The notes below the pieces were generated by a model. The model was not told the DNA's origin. It ran no database searches and saw only the letters and a program-made list of their open reading frames with translations. From assembly GCF_900116205.1 (NCBI RefSeq), contig NZ_FOZS01000001.1, positions 186,001 through 250,000 of the forward strand: a stretch of 64,000 bases of DNA, in the 5' to 3' direction. The stretch comes from Halostagnicola kamekurae. Lineage in GTDB: Archaea; Halobacteriota; Halobacteria; Halobacteriales; Natrialbaceae. Positions within the stretch are counted from its first letter, which is position 1; every line of letters starts with the position of its first letter. A program made the position numbers and the translations under genes. This document shows positions 43,481 to 52,664 of this stretch, one piece after another.

Positions 43481-44071
43481 TCAGTTGTCCGCCAGCCACC
43501 GCTCGATCTCGTCGGCCATCGCGCCGCGCCGGTGGATTTCGCCACTCGAGACGTTCACGACGGTGCTTTCGGTCCCCTCGGTCCTGCCGTCGTCGAGCAC
43601 TGCGGCGGCGCGCTCGCGGATCTCCGGGTCCAGCTCGTCGACCGCTCTGGCGCTCTCTCGACCGCTTACGTTCGCGCTGGTGGCGGTGATCGGCGTTTCG
43701 GCGCGTTCCGTGAGCGCCAGCGCGAGCGGGTGATCCGGGACCCGGATGCCGACGCGGTCGCCGCCGGCCGTCAGGACGTCCGGGACGCCATCCCGGCGCT
43801 GACAGAGAACGGTGACCGGGCCGGGCAGAAAAGTCGCCATAAACTCGCGTTCGCGGGTCGTCGCACGGACGGACTCGAGTGCTGCGGGAACGGACGGCAC
43901 CGCCATCGAAACCGGCTTCGATCGATCCCGCCCTTTCGCGTCGAACACGGCCTCGACGGCGTCGGCGTCGAGCGCGTCGCCGGCGAGGCCGTAGACGGTC
44001 TCGGTCGGATAGACCACGAGGTCGCCGTTTCGGATCGCGGTCGCCGCCCGTTCGAGAGACGATGATGGCAC
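43481..44071 (-). CDS. tsaC: L-threonylcarbamoyladenylate synthase (Sua5/YciO/YrdC family)
   Basis: This enzyme makes the threonylcarbamoyl-AMP used by KEOPS to form t6A in tRNA, which links it to cgi121. The 196-residue product is a single YrdC domain: GDLVVYPTETVYGLAGDALDADAVEAVFDAKGRDRSKPVSMAV, GPVTVLCQRR, GGDRVGIRVPDHPLALALTERAETPITATSANVSGRESA and ESTVVNVSSGEIHRRGA. It lacks the C-terminal Sua5 domain. The gene uses a GTG start at 44071 (VPSSSLERAATAIRNGDL); no in-frame ATG lies near. Confidence 0.85.
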   Translation of the reverse strand: MPSSSLERAATAIRNGDLVVYPTETVYGLAGDALDADAVEAVFDAKGRDRSKPVSMAVPSVPAALESVRATTREREFMATFLPGPVTVLCQRRDGVPDVLTAGGDRVGIRVPDHPLALALTERAETPITATSANVSGRESARAVDELDPEIRERAAAVLDDGRTEGTESTVVNVSSGEIHRRGAMADEIERWLADN

Positions 44072-44171
44072 GGTTGGCTCGACCTCCGTTCGTCGCGGGC
44101 AAAAACGTACCGCGTTCGGTCGGCGAATTCGGCCGACAGTTTCGCCTATCCCGGCTTCACGCGGGGGCGGC

Positions 44172-44681
44172 TCACGCGAGACCCAGCGTCTCCTCGAGGT
44201 CGTCGTACTGGGGGAACTCGGGCCACTCGGTGGCGACCCAGCTCGCCTCGACGACGCCGTCGGCGTCGATTGCGAAGAACGCTGGCCGCGGTTCCGAGAC
44301 GCCCGCCATGCCGTCCAGATCGTGGGCGATGCCGTAGGCCTCGGCAACGCCGTTCGCGGGATCGGCGAACAGGTCGAAGGGGTACTCGTTGTCCGCGATC
44401 ACGCTCGAGTGTTCGTAGGGGCTCGAGGCGCTGACGCCGACGACGCGGGCGTCGCGTTCGTACCAGCCGCGTTCTGTGAGTTCGTCCCAGATGTACTTCG
44501 CCGCGTAGGAGCCGATCATGGGCGTGAAAACCAGGATCACGCGACCCTCGGCGGTCAGATCCGACAGGGAGCGATCCTCCCAGAACTCGTCGTTGACCAG
44601 CGGACGGGTGAAACCGGGCGCGTCGGTCCCGGCTTCTGGGTGGTCCGCCGGACCGAGTTCGACGACGTCGAAATCCGGCAT
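44172..44681 (-). CDS. Peroxiredoxin-fold protein lacking the peroxidatic cysteine
   Basis: The 169-residue protein has a thioredoxin/peroxiredoxin fold: APGFTRPLVNDEFWEDRSLSDLTAEGRVILVFTPMIGSYAAKYIWDEL near residues 22-70 and VVGVSASSPYEHSSVIADNEYPFDLFADP after it, ending RPAFFAIDADGVVEASW. Where active AhpC/TSA proteins have P-x-x-x-T/S-x-x-C, this one has FTPMIGSYAAKY with no Cys, and the protein contains no cysteine at all. It directly abuts a glutaredoxin gene (zero bases between), as though the pair were one unit. The chemistry is unknown. Confidence 0.83.
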   Translation of the reverse strand: MPDFDVVELGPADHPEAGTDAPGFTRPLVNDEFWEDRSLSDLTAEGRVILVFTPMIGSYAAKYIWDELTERGWYERDARVVGVSASSPYEHSSVIADNEYPFDLFADPANGVAEAYGIAHDLDGMAGVSEPRPAFFAIDADGVVEASWVATEWPEFPQYDDLEETLGLA

Positions 44682-44969
44682 TCAGTCGTCACCTCCCGCG
44701 ACGCCGGCGCTTTCGTTCTGGCTCGCGCCGTAGGTGTTCTCTATGTACTCGACGACGTTCGCGCTCTCGGCCATCGTGACGCCGGTGTTTTCGTCGACGA
44801 TGACCGGCACGGATCGCACGCCTGCGACGCGCTTGACCACGTCGCGGTCGGAGTGCATCGGCTCGACGTACCGCGAGGTGTACTCGAGGCCGTACTCCTC
44901 GAGGCGGGCCACGACGCGCTCGCAGAACGGACAGGCCTGCAGTCGGTACAGGGTGATCGGTGCGCTCAT
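44682..44969 (-). CDS. Glutaredoxin family protein
   Basis: The 95-residue protein shows ITLYRLQACPFCERVVARLEEYGLEY with the CPFC active-site pair at residues 13-16, then VAGVRSVPVIVDENTGVTMAESANVVEYIENTYG, the cis-Pro and GSH-binding-like strand region. This is a standard glutaredoxin fold; haloarchaea mostly use gamma-glutamylcysteine rather than glutathione, so the reductant is open. Stop and start of this gene and its redoxin neighbour abut, so they are co-transcribed with glutaredoxin first. Confidence 0.88.
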   Translation of the reverse strand: MSAPITLYRLQACPFCERVVARLEEYGLEYTSRYVEPMHSDRDVVKRVAGVRSVPVIVDENTGVTMAESANVVEYIENTYGASQNESAGVAGGDD

Positions 44970-45048
44970 ACCGATTGGTTGGGGCAACGAGCGGGTAAAC
45001 GTGTCGTCGCCGGAAACCCCCTCAAAAGGACAAAGGGTTAGTCGGTTG

Positions 45049-45062
45049 GGTGATAATTCACC
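45049..45062. promoter_or_regulatory. Inverted repeat near the start of the CNNM/HlyC-type gene
   Basis: GGTGA-TAAT-TCACC lies 9-22 bases before the ATG at 45071. Its arms are five bases. It could be an operator or a transcript 5' hairpin. Confidence 0.35.
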
Positions 45063-45070
45063 AGTAATCA

Positions 45071-46462
45071 ATGGCCGTATTTCCGTTCCTCGAGATTTTG
45101 CTCGCAACATACGAGGTTCCGGCGGTCGGACTCGAGCTAGACCAGTCGATGGTGACGATTCTCGGCTCTATCGCGCTCGTCTTCCTGCTGGCGCTGTCGG
45201 CGTTTTTCTCCTCCTCGGAGATCGCGATGTTCTCGCTCCCGAAACACCGCGTCGAGGGGATGGTCGAAGAGGGGATTCCGGGTGCACGTCGCGTCCAGTC
45301 GCTCAAGGAAGATCCCCACCGACTGCTGGTCACCGTCTTGGTCGGCAACAACATCGTCAACATCGCGATGTCCTCGATCGCGACCGTCCTTCTGGGCTTT
45401 TACTTCGGCGGGCTGGCTGCTGTCTTCATGGCGACGTTCGGAGTCACCGCGATCGTCCTGCTGTTCGGCGAGAGCGTGCCGAAGTCCTACGCCGTCGAAA
45501 ACACCGAATCGTGGTCGGCCAAGATCGCGAAACCGCTCAAGGGGTCCGAGTACCTGCTCTATCCGCTGGTGGTCCTGTTCGATTACCTCACTCGACAGAT
45601 CAATCGGATCACCGGCTCCTCGGGGGCGATCGAGACGCCGTACGTGACGCGAGACGAGATTCAAGAGATGATCGAATCGGGCGAGCGCGAGGGCGTCATC
45701 GAGGAAGACGAACACGAGATGTTGACCCGAATCTTCCGGTTCAACAACACGATCGTCAAGGAAGTGATGACGCCGCGGCTCGACATGACGGCGGTGCCGA
45801 AAGACGCCGACATCGACGAGGCGATCGAGACGTGTATCCAGAGCGGCCACGCGCGGGTGCCGGTCTACGAGAACAGCCTCGACAACGTCCTCGGCGTCGT
45901 TCACATCCGCGATCTCGTTCGGGACTTGAATTACGGCGAGACGCGAGTCGAGGACCTCGAGATCGACGACCTCATTCAGCCGACGCTACACGTCCCCGAA
46001 TCGAAGAATGTCGACGAGTTGCTGACGGAGATGCGCGAAAACCGAATGCACATGGCGATCGTCATCGACGAATTCGGCACCACCGAGGGGCTGGTGACGA
46101 TGGAGGACATGATCGAGGAGATCGTCGGCGAGATCTTAGAGGGCGGCGAGGATCTCCCGGTCGAGATGATCGACGACCGGACCGTCCTCGTCCGCGGCGA
46201 AGTGAACATCGAAGACGTCAACGAGGCGCTCGATATCGAACTCCCCGAGGGAGAGGAGTTCGAAACGATCGCCGGCTTCATCTTCAACCGGGCGGGCCGC
46301 CTCGTCGAGGAGGGCGAGGAACTCACCTACGAGGGAGTCCGGATCACCGTCGAGGGCGTCGAGAACACCCGGATCATGAAAGCGCGCTTGCACAAACTCG
46401 AGACGCCGCCGGAAGCGAGCGAGAGCGAAGACCACGGGGACGACGACGCCGTCGAAGAATAA
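45071..46462 (+). CDS. CNNM/HlyC-CorC family membrane transporter
   Basis: The 463-residue protein has the three-part family layout. A DUF21/CNNM membrane domain (residues about 25-200) contains ALSAFFSSSEIAMFSLPKHRV and TVLVGNNIVNIAMSSIATVL. Paired CBS domains (about 210-330) hold VKEVMTPRLDMTAVPKDADIDEAIETCIQSGHARVPVYEN and MHMAIVIDEFGTTEGLVTMEDM. A CorC_HlyC domain (about 345-435) reads VRGEVNIEDVNEALDIELPEGEEFETIAGFI. Relatives move magnesium or other divalent cations. Substrate is inferred. It diverges from the glutaredoxin gene. Confidence 0.92.
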   Translation: MAVFPFLEILLATYEVPAVGLELDQSMVTILGSIALVFLLALSAFFSSSEIAMFSLPKHRVEGMVEEGIPGARRVQSLKEDPHRLLVTVLVGNNIVNIAMSSIATVLLGFYFGGLAAVFMATFGVTAIVLLFGESVPKSYAVENTESWSAKIAKPLKGSEYLLYPLVVLFDYLTRQINRITGSSGAIETPYVTRDEIQEMIESGEREGVIEEDEHEMLTRIFRFNNTIVKEVMTPRLDMTAVPKDADIDEAIETCIQSGHARVPVYENSLDNVLGVVHIRDLVRDLNYGETRVEDLEIDDLIQPTLHVPESKNVDELLTEMRENRMHMAIVIDEFGTTEGLVTMEDMIEEIVGEILEGGEDLPVEMIDDRTVLVRGEVNIEDVNEALDIELPEGEEFETIAGFIFNRAGRLVEEGEELTYEGVRITVEGVENTRIMKARLHKLETPPEASESEDHGDDDAVEE

Positions 46463-46474
46463 TAGGAGAACGGC

Positions 46475-47185
46475 TCAGTTCGACTCGGAAAGCAGTCCCC
46501 GCACGTCGGTCGCGATCCCGGGCGGAACGACGATCGTTCGCGGGCCTTTGACGTACTGCCCGTCGGGTTGGGCGTACGTGAGATTCAGTATCGCGACGTT
46601 TCTGACGCGGTAGATCGACACGTCCTCGATCACGTCCAGATCGATCACTCGGTCGGGGTCGTGGAGGTAGATCGCCCGGTCGTCGTAATCGAGCGTGCCG
46701 ACGGATCGGAGAAACGACGAGAGCGCGAGCGCGACGAGCGCGAGCGGAATCGTCAGCGCCGCCAGAAGCGTAAACGGCCCCGCGCCGAGCGCCAGGAGTT
46801 CGTTCGTCGAGACGTAGCGCCCAACCGCCATCAGGACGACGATCGTCCCCGCCATCGCGAGCATGCCGAGTGCGGCGTCGAGCGCTCGATCCAGGCTCGT
46901 TCCGGTCGGTGCCGTGACCGGGAGTCGGTCGGTGAGTCGCTCGAGTCGGCGCTCGGTGTTAGAGCCGAACGCGACGACGAGGATCGCGAGGATTAACGCG
47001 GCGAACGCGGCGATGATAACGAACTCGGCCCCGAACTGGCGGGCCATGTCGTACAGCCGCCAGAAGACGATGATGAGGATGGCGGCGAAGAACGTCCCGG
47101 CCCCGAGCGACCACAGGATGCGCACGGTCGGCGAGGTCGCGGCGTCCTGTCGCCACTGAACCGGATTGGAATCGTCCACTGCCAT
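46475..47185 (-). CDS. Membrane protein with C-terminal soluble domain
   Basis: The 236-residue protein has about four hydrophobic helices (residues 23-45 GAGTFFAAILIIVFWRLYDMA, 50-70, 105-125 and 135-158), followed by a soluble part beginning SVGTLDYDDRAIYLHDPDRVIDLDVIEDVSIYRVRNVAILNLTYAQPDGQYVKGPRTIVVPPGIA. That end resembles a small PH-like domain. I name no function. I use the ATG at 47185; a GTG four codons earlier is possible. It converges on the CNNM-type gene, 12 bases away, and follows the phosphate transporter on the same strand. Confidence 0.68.
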   Translation of the reverse strand: MAVDDSNPVQWRQDAATSPTVRILWSLGAGTFFAAILIIVFWRLYDMARQFGAEFVIIAAFAALILAILVVAFGSNTERRLERLTDRLPVTAPTGTSLDRALDAALGMLAMAGTIVVLMAVGRYVSTNELLALGAGPFTLLAALTIPLALVALALSSFLRSVGTLDYDDRAIYLHDPDRVIDLDVIEDVSIYRVRNVAILNLTYAQPDGQYVKGPRTIVVPPGIATDVRGLLSESN

Positions 47186-47239
47186 ACTGGAGTTCACCGC
47201 TGTTCGTGTAAATGCCGTTCGGTCTCGTCGCTGGGTCCC

Positions 47240-48430
47240 TCACAGGAAAAGCGAGTCGATGAGCCAGTATCCGCTAAAGGAGACGACGATCGACCCGGCC
47301 AGCGAGAAGACCCACGCGAGCACCGTGTATCCCATTTTACTGGCGCTGACGCCGCCGCCGGCCGTCGATGCGGCGTAGCCGCTTCCGATGATGGCGCTCA
47401 CGATGATCTCGTTGAACGAGACGGGAATGCCGAACAAGACGGCAACCTGCGCGATCGCGAACGAGGGAATCAACGCGGCGATCGACCGCCGTGGGCCGAG
47501 CGAGGAGTAGTCTTGCGATATCGCTTTGATCATCCTCGGCGCGCCGGTCCACGAGCCGACCAGCAGTCCGACGCCGCCGCCGAGTAACAACGCGATCAAC
47601 GGGATCTCGAAGTCGCTCGAGATCGGGACCAGCGGCCCGATGGCGAGGCCGACCTGGCTCCCGCCCGCGGAGAACGCGACGAGTCCGCCCAGAACGAGCA
47701 GGAAGTGGCGTTCGCCCCGTTCGGTCCCCTTCGCGAGGTCTGCACCGACGACGACACCCCAGAGGAGCGCGATCACGAGCGTCACGAGCGCGACGGAGGG
47801 CGTCGACCCGAGCGGGATCCACCCGCCGATCGTCTGTGCGATCGATTGCCCCTCGCCCGGCGGGCCGAGAATCGCGAACTCGATGTTCGCGACCACCGCG
47901 CCGACGATCGCGCCGAGCCCCAGTATCAGTCGCTCCTCGCGAATCGGTTCGTCGCGTAACAATCGTGCGATCGTGTACGCGATGCCGCCGCCGGCGAACG
48001 GCGTCAGTATCCAGAGCGTGGCGATCTCCGTGTACTTCGCCCACGCCGGATCGCCCGCCATCGCCAGTCCGACGCCGATCACCGCCCCCGTCGAGGTAAA
48101 CGCCGTCGCGATCGGATAACCGGCGAAGACGCCGATGGCGACGAGCGTGGCGGCGACGCTGAGCGACACCACGGCGGCGATCGGAGTCAACGTCACGCCG
48201 TTTATCAACTCGCTTCCGACGGCTCGAGAAACGTTCGCACCCTGTAAGAGCGCGCCGGCGAAGCCGAGCAGTCCGACGAAAAACCCCGCCCGCATCACCG
48301 AAATGGCGTTCGCGCCGACGGCCGGCGCGAACGGAGTCGAGCCGCTCGAGCCTGCGCCGATCGACCAAGCCATAAACAGCGCCGCGAGTGCGGCCACGAG
48401 AAACGTCCCGATCGTCGCAATATCGACCAT
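47240..48430 (-). CDS. Inorganic phosphate transporter, PiT family (copy 1)
   Basis: The 396-residue membrane protein belongs to the PiT family of cation-coupled phosphate transporters. It has about ten hydrophobic helices and two PD-type repeats: GAGSSGSTPFAPAVGANAISVMRAGFFVGLLGFAGALLQGANVSR near residue 25 and FNEIIVSAIIGSGYAASTAGGGVSASK near residue 340. The short GANA motif is where PiT proteins bind phosphate. It is a different branch from the copy at 57141 (the two share the layout but little local sequence). Confidence 0.88.
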   Translation of the reverse strand: MVDIATIGTFLVAALAALFMAWSIGAGSSGSTPFAPAVGANAISVMRAGFFVGLLGFAGALLQGANVSRAVGSELINGVTLTPIAAVVSLSVAATLVAIGVFAGYPIATAFTSTGAVIGVGLAMAGDPAWAKYTEIATLWILTPFAGGGIAYTIARLLRDEPIREERLILGLGAIVGAVVANIEFAILGPPGEGQSIAQTIGGWIPLGSTPSVALVTLVIALLWGVVVGADLAKGTERGERHFLLVLGGLVAFSAGGSQVGLAIGPLVPISSDFEIPLIALLLGGGVGLLVGSWTGAPRMIKAISQDYSSLGPRRSIAALIPSFAIAQVAVLFGIPVSFNEIIVSAIIGSGYAASTAGGGVSASKMGYTVLAWVFSLAGSIVVSFSGYWLIDSLFL

Positions 48431-48558
48431 CTCTGGTAGGGGGATACTAGCGGATGCTACAAGTGTGTGCCGGCCTGTCCGCGACAGCTCCCGCTCGAGG
48501 TCGCCGGCCGAGCCACCCGATTACAGCTGAGCCCCCCGATCGCGGCCGTGCTCCCCGA

Positions 48559-49281
48559 TCAGTTCGTCGTAAATCCGGAGTTGTCTTCGGGTTCCGGCGG
48601 CGGTTCGACCCCCTCGGCGGCCTCGGCGGTTTCTGTGTCTTTCTCGGTGACGACGTGCCACCGATCGACCTCGTCTTCGTAGTCCGCGAGCGATTCGGAG
48701 ACGTCGTCTTTGAGCGCGTCGTCGTTGACGTTGATCTCGAAGACGAACGATTCGCCGTTCTCGGCGCTGCGAGTCGACTGCTGGATGTTCGCGCTGACGA
48801 GTTCGTTGTCGAAGTAGTACGGCGCGAGCTGGGTCATCACGTTCTGGTAGACGGTGTCCTCGACCCGCCGAAGCGCCTTTCGACTCGCCGAATCCGCAGC
48901 CCGCGCGACGTAGTCGATCGACTCCTTCCAGTTGTCGACGGCGGCTTCGGCGTCGTCTTCCTCTAACTGTTCATACGACTCCGAGAGCTTCTCGCCGGCC
49001 GTTTTGATGTCTTCGTCCGGGCCTTTTCCGGCTTTCTCGCCTTTGCCTTCCTCGACGCTCGCCTGCTCTGCGGTCTTCTCGCTTACGTCCCGCTCGAGCG
49101 TTTCGTGGGCTTTCGGCCGCCACTCCTCCCACTCCTCGAACGCTCGAGCGAATCGCGCTCCGGCGTCGTGGTCGGGATCGTGGACGCCAGCGTCTCTCAG
49201 TGCGCGTGTGACCCGCTCGCCGTGTTCGACGACGGTCGCCCAATCACCGCGGACTTTGAAACCCGAGATGCTTTCTTCCAT
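48559..49281 (-). CDS. DUF5828 family haloarchaeal protein
   Basis: The 240-residue product starts MEESISGFKVRGDWATVVEHGERVTRALRDAG and has EEWEEWRPKAHETLERDVSEKTAEQASVEEGKGEKAGKGPDEDIKTAGEKLSESYEQL, then VARAADSASRKALRRVEDTVYQNVMTQLAPYYFDNELVSANIQQ. This is a set I recognise from DUF5828 proteins of Halobacteria. Predicted structure is helical first, then an alpha/beta end. Function unknown. A TTTATACC box (minus strand, 49312-49319) lies 31-38 bases before the ATG at 49281. Confidence 0.85.
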   Translation of the reverse strand: MEESISGFKVRGDWATVVEHGERVTRALRDAGVHDPDHDAGARFARAFEEWEEWRPKAHETLERDVSEKTAEQASVEEGKGEKAGKGPDEDIKTAGEKLSESYEQLEEDDAEAAVDNWKESIDYVARAADSASRKALRRVEDTVYQNVMTQLAPYYFDNELVSANIQQSTRSAENGESFVFEINVNDDALKDDVSESLADYEDEVDRWHVVTEKDTETAEAAEGVEPPPEPEDNSGFTTN

Positions 49282-49311
49282 TCGGTTGGGCGAGTGGTAT
49301 GGCGCGGAGCG

Positions 49312-49319
49312 GTATAAAC
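49312..49319 (-). promoter_or_regulatory. TATA box for the DUF5828 gene
   Basis: TTTATACC on the minus strand lies 31-38 bases before the start at 49281. On the plus strand the same bases (GGTATAAA) could also serve upp, but they are about 70 bases from its ATG. Confidence 0.5.
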
Positions 49320-49389
49320 CTCTCCGCCGGGCCCCCGCTCTTCGAACCGGATCGATACCATGAACTATCCCGCCGAGCGCTGTACTACT

Positions 49390-50067
49390 ATGCCGATCGA
49401 CAAGCGGGACAACGCCTACGTCGTCACCCACGCACTGGCGAAAGACACGCTCTCACGGCTTCGAGACGTCGAGACCGAACAGGTCGGGTTCCGGAAGGGC
49501 CTGGTCAAGTTGGGCCGCATCTGCGGCTACGAGATCATCGACGGCCGCATGGAGACCGAGTACGCCGAGATCGAGACGCCCCTCGAGCCGACGATGGGCG
49601 AGCGGGTCAAAGGCCTCGACAACGTCGTCATCATCAACGTGCTGCGCGCGGCCACGCCGTTCGTCGAAGGACTGTTGAAAGCGTTCCCGCGCGCGAGACA
49701 GGGCGTCATCAGCGCGAGCCGAGACGAGGAGGCGGGCAGGGGCGAAGACGGCTCGTTCCCGATCACCATCGACTACGTGAAACTTCCCGAGATCCACGAG
49801 GAAGACACCGTCATCGTCGCCGATCCGATGCTCGCGACGGGAAGTACGATGTGTGCCGTGTTAGATCACGTCGTCGAGAACTCCGTCGATCCCGAGCACC
49901 TCATCGTTCTCTCCGCGGTTTCCGCGCCGGACGGATTGCTTCGCGTCGACGAGGAGTTCGATCAGGTCGACCTGCTCACCGTCTCGATCGACGACCGACT
50001 CGACGACGACGGCTTCATCGTCCCCGGACTGGGCGACGCGGGCGACCGCGCGTTCCGAACGACCTGA
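49390..50067 (+). CDS. upp: Uracil phosphoribosyltransferase
   Basis: Upp salvages uracil to UMP using PRPP. The 225-residue archaeal enzyme has [66 protein letters not shown], and the PRPP loop [22 protein letters not shown]. It ends [17 protein letters not shown] with the uracil-binding GLGDAGDR. I place the start at the ATG at 49390 ([11 protein letters not shown]), which matches the usual N-terminus. A second ATG at 49360 is in frame. Confidence 0.94.
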   Translation: MPIDKRDNAYVVTHALAKDTLSRLRDVETEQVGFRKGLVKLGRICGYEIIDGRMETEYAEIETPLEPTMGERVKGLDNVVIINVLRAATPFVEGLLKAFPRARQGVISASRDEEAGRGEDGSFPITIDYVKLPEIHEEDTVIVADPMLATGSTMCAVLDHVVENSVDPEHLIVLSAVSAPDGLLRVDEEFDQVDLLTVSIDDRLDDDGFIVPGLGDAGDRAFRTT

Positions 50068-50146
50068 TCCTCGCCTCGGTTTCGGAGGCCGACTACTGTC
50101 GCCCGGCGGATCTCGAGCGCCGCGGGGGCCAGTTGCGGTCTGGATA

Positions 50147-50347
50147 TCACGCTTCGTCGCAGGTATCGATCCCCAGCAGCGCGTTTACCGGACACCGCCC
50201 GATGATCGCCGTCGCGAAGATGTCGCTCCCGGCGATAAACGCGAGCGCGCCGATCGTTCGCTCCCGATTCCGATAGCCGTAGTAGAGCAGGGCGAGTCCG
50301 CCCGTGAAGCGAACGAGTCGATCCGCGCCGCCGACGTTTCGATCCAT
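50147..50347 (-). CDS. DUF2892/YgaP-type small membrane protein
   Basis: The 66-residue protein reads MDRNVGGADRLVRFTGGLALLYYGY, then RNRERTIGALAFIAGSDIFA and TAIIGRCPVNALLGIDTCDEA. The start NVGxxDRxxR and the end CPxNxLLGxxTC are those of the inner-membrane DUF2892 proteins, which have two helices. Function unknown. It converges on upp. Confidence 0.85.
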   Translation of the reverse strand: MDRNVGGADRLVRFTGGLALLYYGYRNRERTIGALAFIAGSDIFATAIIGRCPVNALLGIDTCDEA

Positions 50348-50484
50348 GGGCGACCGTACGATCCGCCGGTTCTTAGTAGTCACCGCGAGGGCCCTTCGTT
50401 CGGCTCCGAACGACCCTCCCGTTTCGCCTCGAGCCCCCATCCCTGCACGCGGTCGTCCCACCCGAAGCTGCAGTCGAAGCGCAC

Positions 50485-52578
50485 CTACGAATTCGGCTCT
50501 TCGCTCTCGCTAGTGCCGCTTTCGGACTCGTCTCGTTCCCCGCCGCTCAGTCCCTCGTCGCGGCCGCGCTCGAGCGCTGGCGGGGCCTCGCGGTGGCTCG
50601 AGTAGCCGTCGAACCAGCGGACGATTCGCTCGAGGCGGTCGACGACGTGCGCCGGTTCCCCGCTGCGAGAGAGTTCGTGTCCCTCTCGCGGATACCGCAC
50701 GAGGCGGGTATCGACGCCGTGTTTTTTCAGCCCGAGGTAAAACAGCTCCGCCGTGTTCGCGGGCGTCCGGTAGTCCCGATCGGCGTGCACCACGAGCGTC
50801 GGCGTCTCGACGTCCGCGACGCGGGCGACAGGCGAGCGTTTCCAGAGGAGTTCCGGTTCGTCCCACGGCGTCGTGCCGAAGTCGCCCTCGATCAGCTTGA
50901 ATGCGTCCGTCGAACCGTAGAAGCCAGTCAGATCGTAGACGCCGCGCTGGGACACCGCCGCCCGAAAGCGGTCCGTCCGGGTGACCGCCCAGGCGGTCAT
51001 GAACCCGCCGAAGCTACCGCCGGTCACGTACGCCTCGCTCTCGTCGACGTACTCGCGCTCACAGACGTCATCGACGCCGGCGAGCACGTCGGAAAGCGTT
51101 ACGTCGCCCCAGTTCCGTTCGATCGCCGTCATGTGCTCCTCGCCGTACCCGGTCGACCCTCGCGGATTACACCAGAAGACGACGTAGCCCGCTGCGGCGA
51201 GCGCCTGGAACTCGTACCACATCGTCCCCGCGGGGGTCCACTGGAGGTGCGGCCCGCCGTGTATTTCGACGACGAGCGGGTACGTCTCGTCCTCGTCGAA
51301 CGCCGGCGGCGTGAGCACCCACCCCTGGATCGCTCCCGCGTCGCCGTCGATCCACACCTCCTCGGGCTGGGAAACCGCGCGGTCGGTGAGGTACGCGTCG
51401 TTGACTCGCGTCAGTCGCGTCGCCTCGTTGCCGCCTCGAGTCGTCGCGAAGACGTCGCCGGGGTGGTCCCACTCGCTCTGAACGAAGGCGATCGCGTCCG
51501 GGCCGACCGAGAAGTCCTCGACGGTGACGCCCTCGCCGTAGACCGGCGTCGGCGGTTCGCTCGCGTCGCCGGGCACCGAGTAACAGACGACCGAGCCCTC
51601 GTCGGGTGCGGTGAAGTACAGCAATTCGCCGTCCGGCCCCCACTCGACGTGGCCGTCGTGTGCGAGGTCGCGATCGAGCGGTTCAGTCGGCGTCGTCTCC
51701 GTTCCCGTCTCCCGATCGTGGACCCGGATCTGGGTCTGGGCCAGCGTCAGCCGGTCTTCCGGAGCGAAGGGGTAGGCGACCCGCCCGTCCGTGCTCGCCC
51801 ACAGCGAGTCGACCCACCCCGACGTCTCCGCGAACGCCTCGACCGATCCCGACTCGAGGTCGCGTTCGAGCAGGTCGAACATCACCGAGTCATCCGGCGA
51901 GCGGTCGCCCTCAACCGCTTTCCGCGCGTAGTAGACCGTCTCGCTGTCGCCCCACGTCGGCCCGACGTGGTCCGCGTCGCCGTCCGTGAGTCGCTCGATG
52001 GCGGACGCCCGATCGTCCTCGGTCTCGAGCGCCCGCTCTACGTCGAGGACGTAGACGTGCGCCCGTTTCCCGTCGAGGTACTCCGTGCCGGCGCGATAGA
52101 CCATCCGGTCGATCACGCGGGGGTCGGGCGCTTCCGGTTCGAAGCCGGGCTCGGCCGCCAGATCGCGTCCCTCCTCGCGGTCGAGCGCCGTCACGGTCTG
52201 GGTGAACAGGATCTTCGTCCCGTCGGGGCTCCACTCGAGGCCGGACACGCCGCCGCCGACGCCCGTCACCTGTTTCGCTTCGCCGCCGTCCGCGGGAAGG
52301 ACCCACAGCTGCGGGCGGTCGTCGTCGGCACCTCGCGTGCTGACGAACGCGAGGAACTCGCCGTCGGGGCTCCATCGGGGCTCGCTGTCGACGCCTTCGG
52401 CGATCGTGAACCGCTTCGGGTCGGCCCCGCCGAGCGAGACGACGTGAATCGTCGCTTCGTAGCGCTCTTCGTCCGTCGGTCGCTTCTCGACGTAGGCGAC
52501 GCGCTCGCTATCGGGCGATATGTGGGGGTTCTCGACCTGTGCGAGGTCGTAGTAATCGTCGGCGGCAACCGTCTTCAT
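50485..52578 (-). CDS. S9 family serine peptidase (acylaminoacyl-peptidase-like)
   Basis: The 697-residue protein has an N-terminal seven-bladed beta-propeller built of repeats such as RWSPDGEFLAFVST, then a C-terminal alpha/beta-hydrolase domain. The catalytic residues are visible: Ser in YVTGGSFGGFMTAWA, Asp in LVVHADRDYRTP and His in YPREGHELSRSG. The order and length fit prolyl-oligopeptidase or acylaminoacyl-peptidase members. No signal peptide is present, so it should be cytoplasmic. The protein may start at 52578 (MKTVAADDYY, used here) or at the in-frame ATG at 52590. Confidence 0.92.
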   Translation of the reverse strand: MKTVAADDYYDLAQVENPHISPDSERVAYVEKRPTDEERYEATIHVVSLGGADPKRFTIAEGVDSEPRWSPDGEFLAFVSTRGADDDRPQLWVLPADGGEAKQVTGVGGGVSGLEWSPDGTKILFTQTVTALDREEGRDLAAEPGFEPEAPDPRVIDRMVYRAGTEYLDGKRAHVYVLDVERALETEDDRASAIERLTDGDADHVGPTWGDSETVYYARKAVEGDRSPDDSVMFDLLERDLESGSVEAFAETSGWVDSLWASTDGRVAYPFAPEDRLTLAQTQIRVHDRETGTETTPTEPLDRDLAHDGHVEWGPDGELLYFTAPDEGSVVCYSVPGDASEPPTPVYGEGVTVEDFSVGPDAIAFVQSEWDHPGDVFATTRGGNEATRLTRVNDAYLTDRAVSQPEEVWIDGDAGAIQGWVLTPPAFDEDETYPLVVEIHGGPHLQWTPAGTMWYEFQALAAAGYVVFWCNPRGSTGYGEEHMTAIERNWGDVTLSDVLAGVDDVCEREYVDESEAYVTGGSFGGFMTAWAVTRTDRFRAAVSQRGVYDLTGFYGSTDAFKLIEGDFGTTPWDEPELLWKRSPVARVADVETPTLVVHADRDYRTPANTAELFYLGLKKHGVDTRLVRYPREGHELSRSGEPAHVVDRLERIVRWFDGYSSHREAPPALERGRDEGLSGGERDESESGTSESEEPNS

Positions 52579-52664
52579 GGCCCATGCCATCGCCGCGCGC
52601 GAATTAGCAGTTTCGGTCCGAAATACGAAGGGAGCCCAAAATACGAACGGCTACCGACTGCTGG

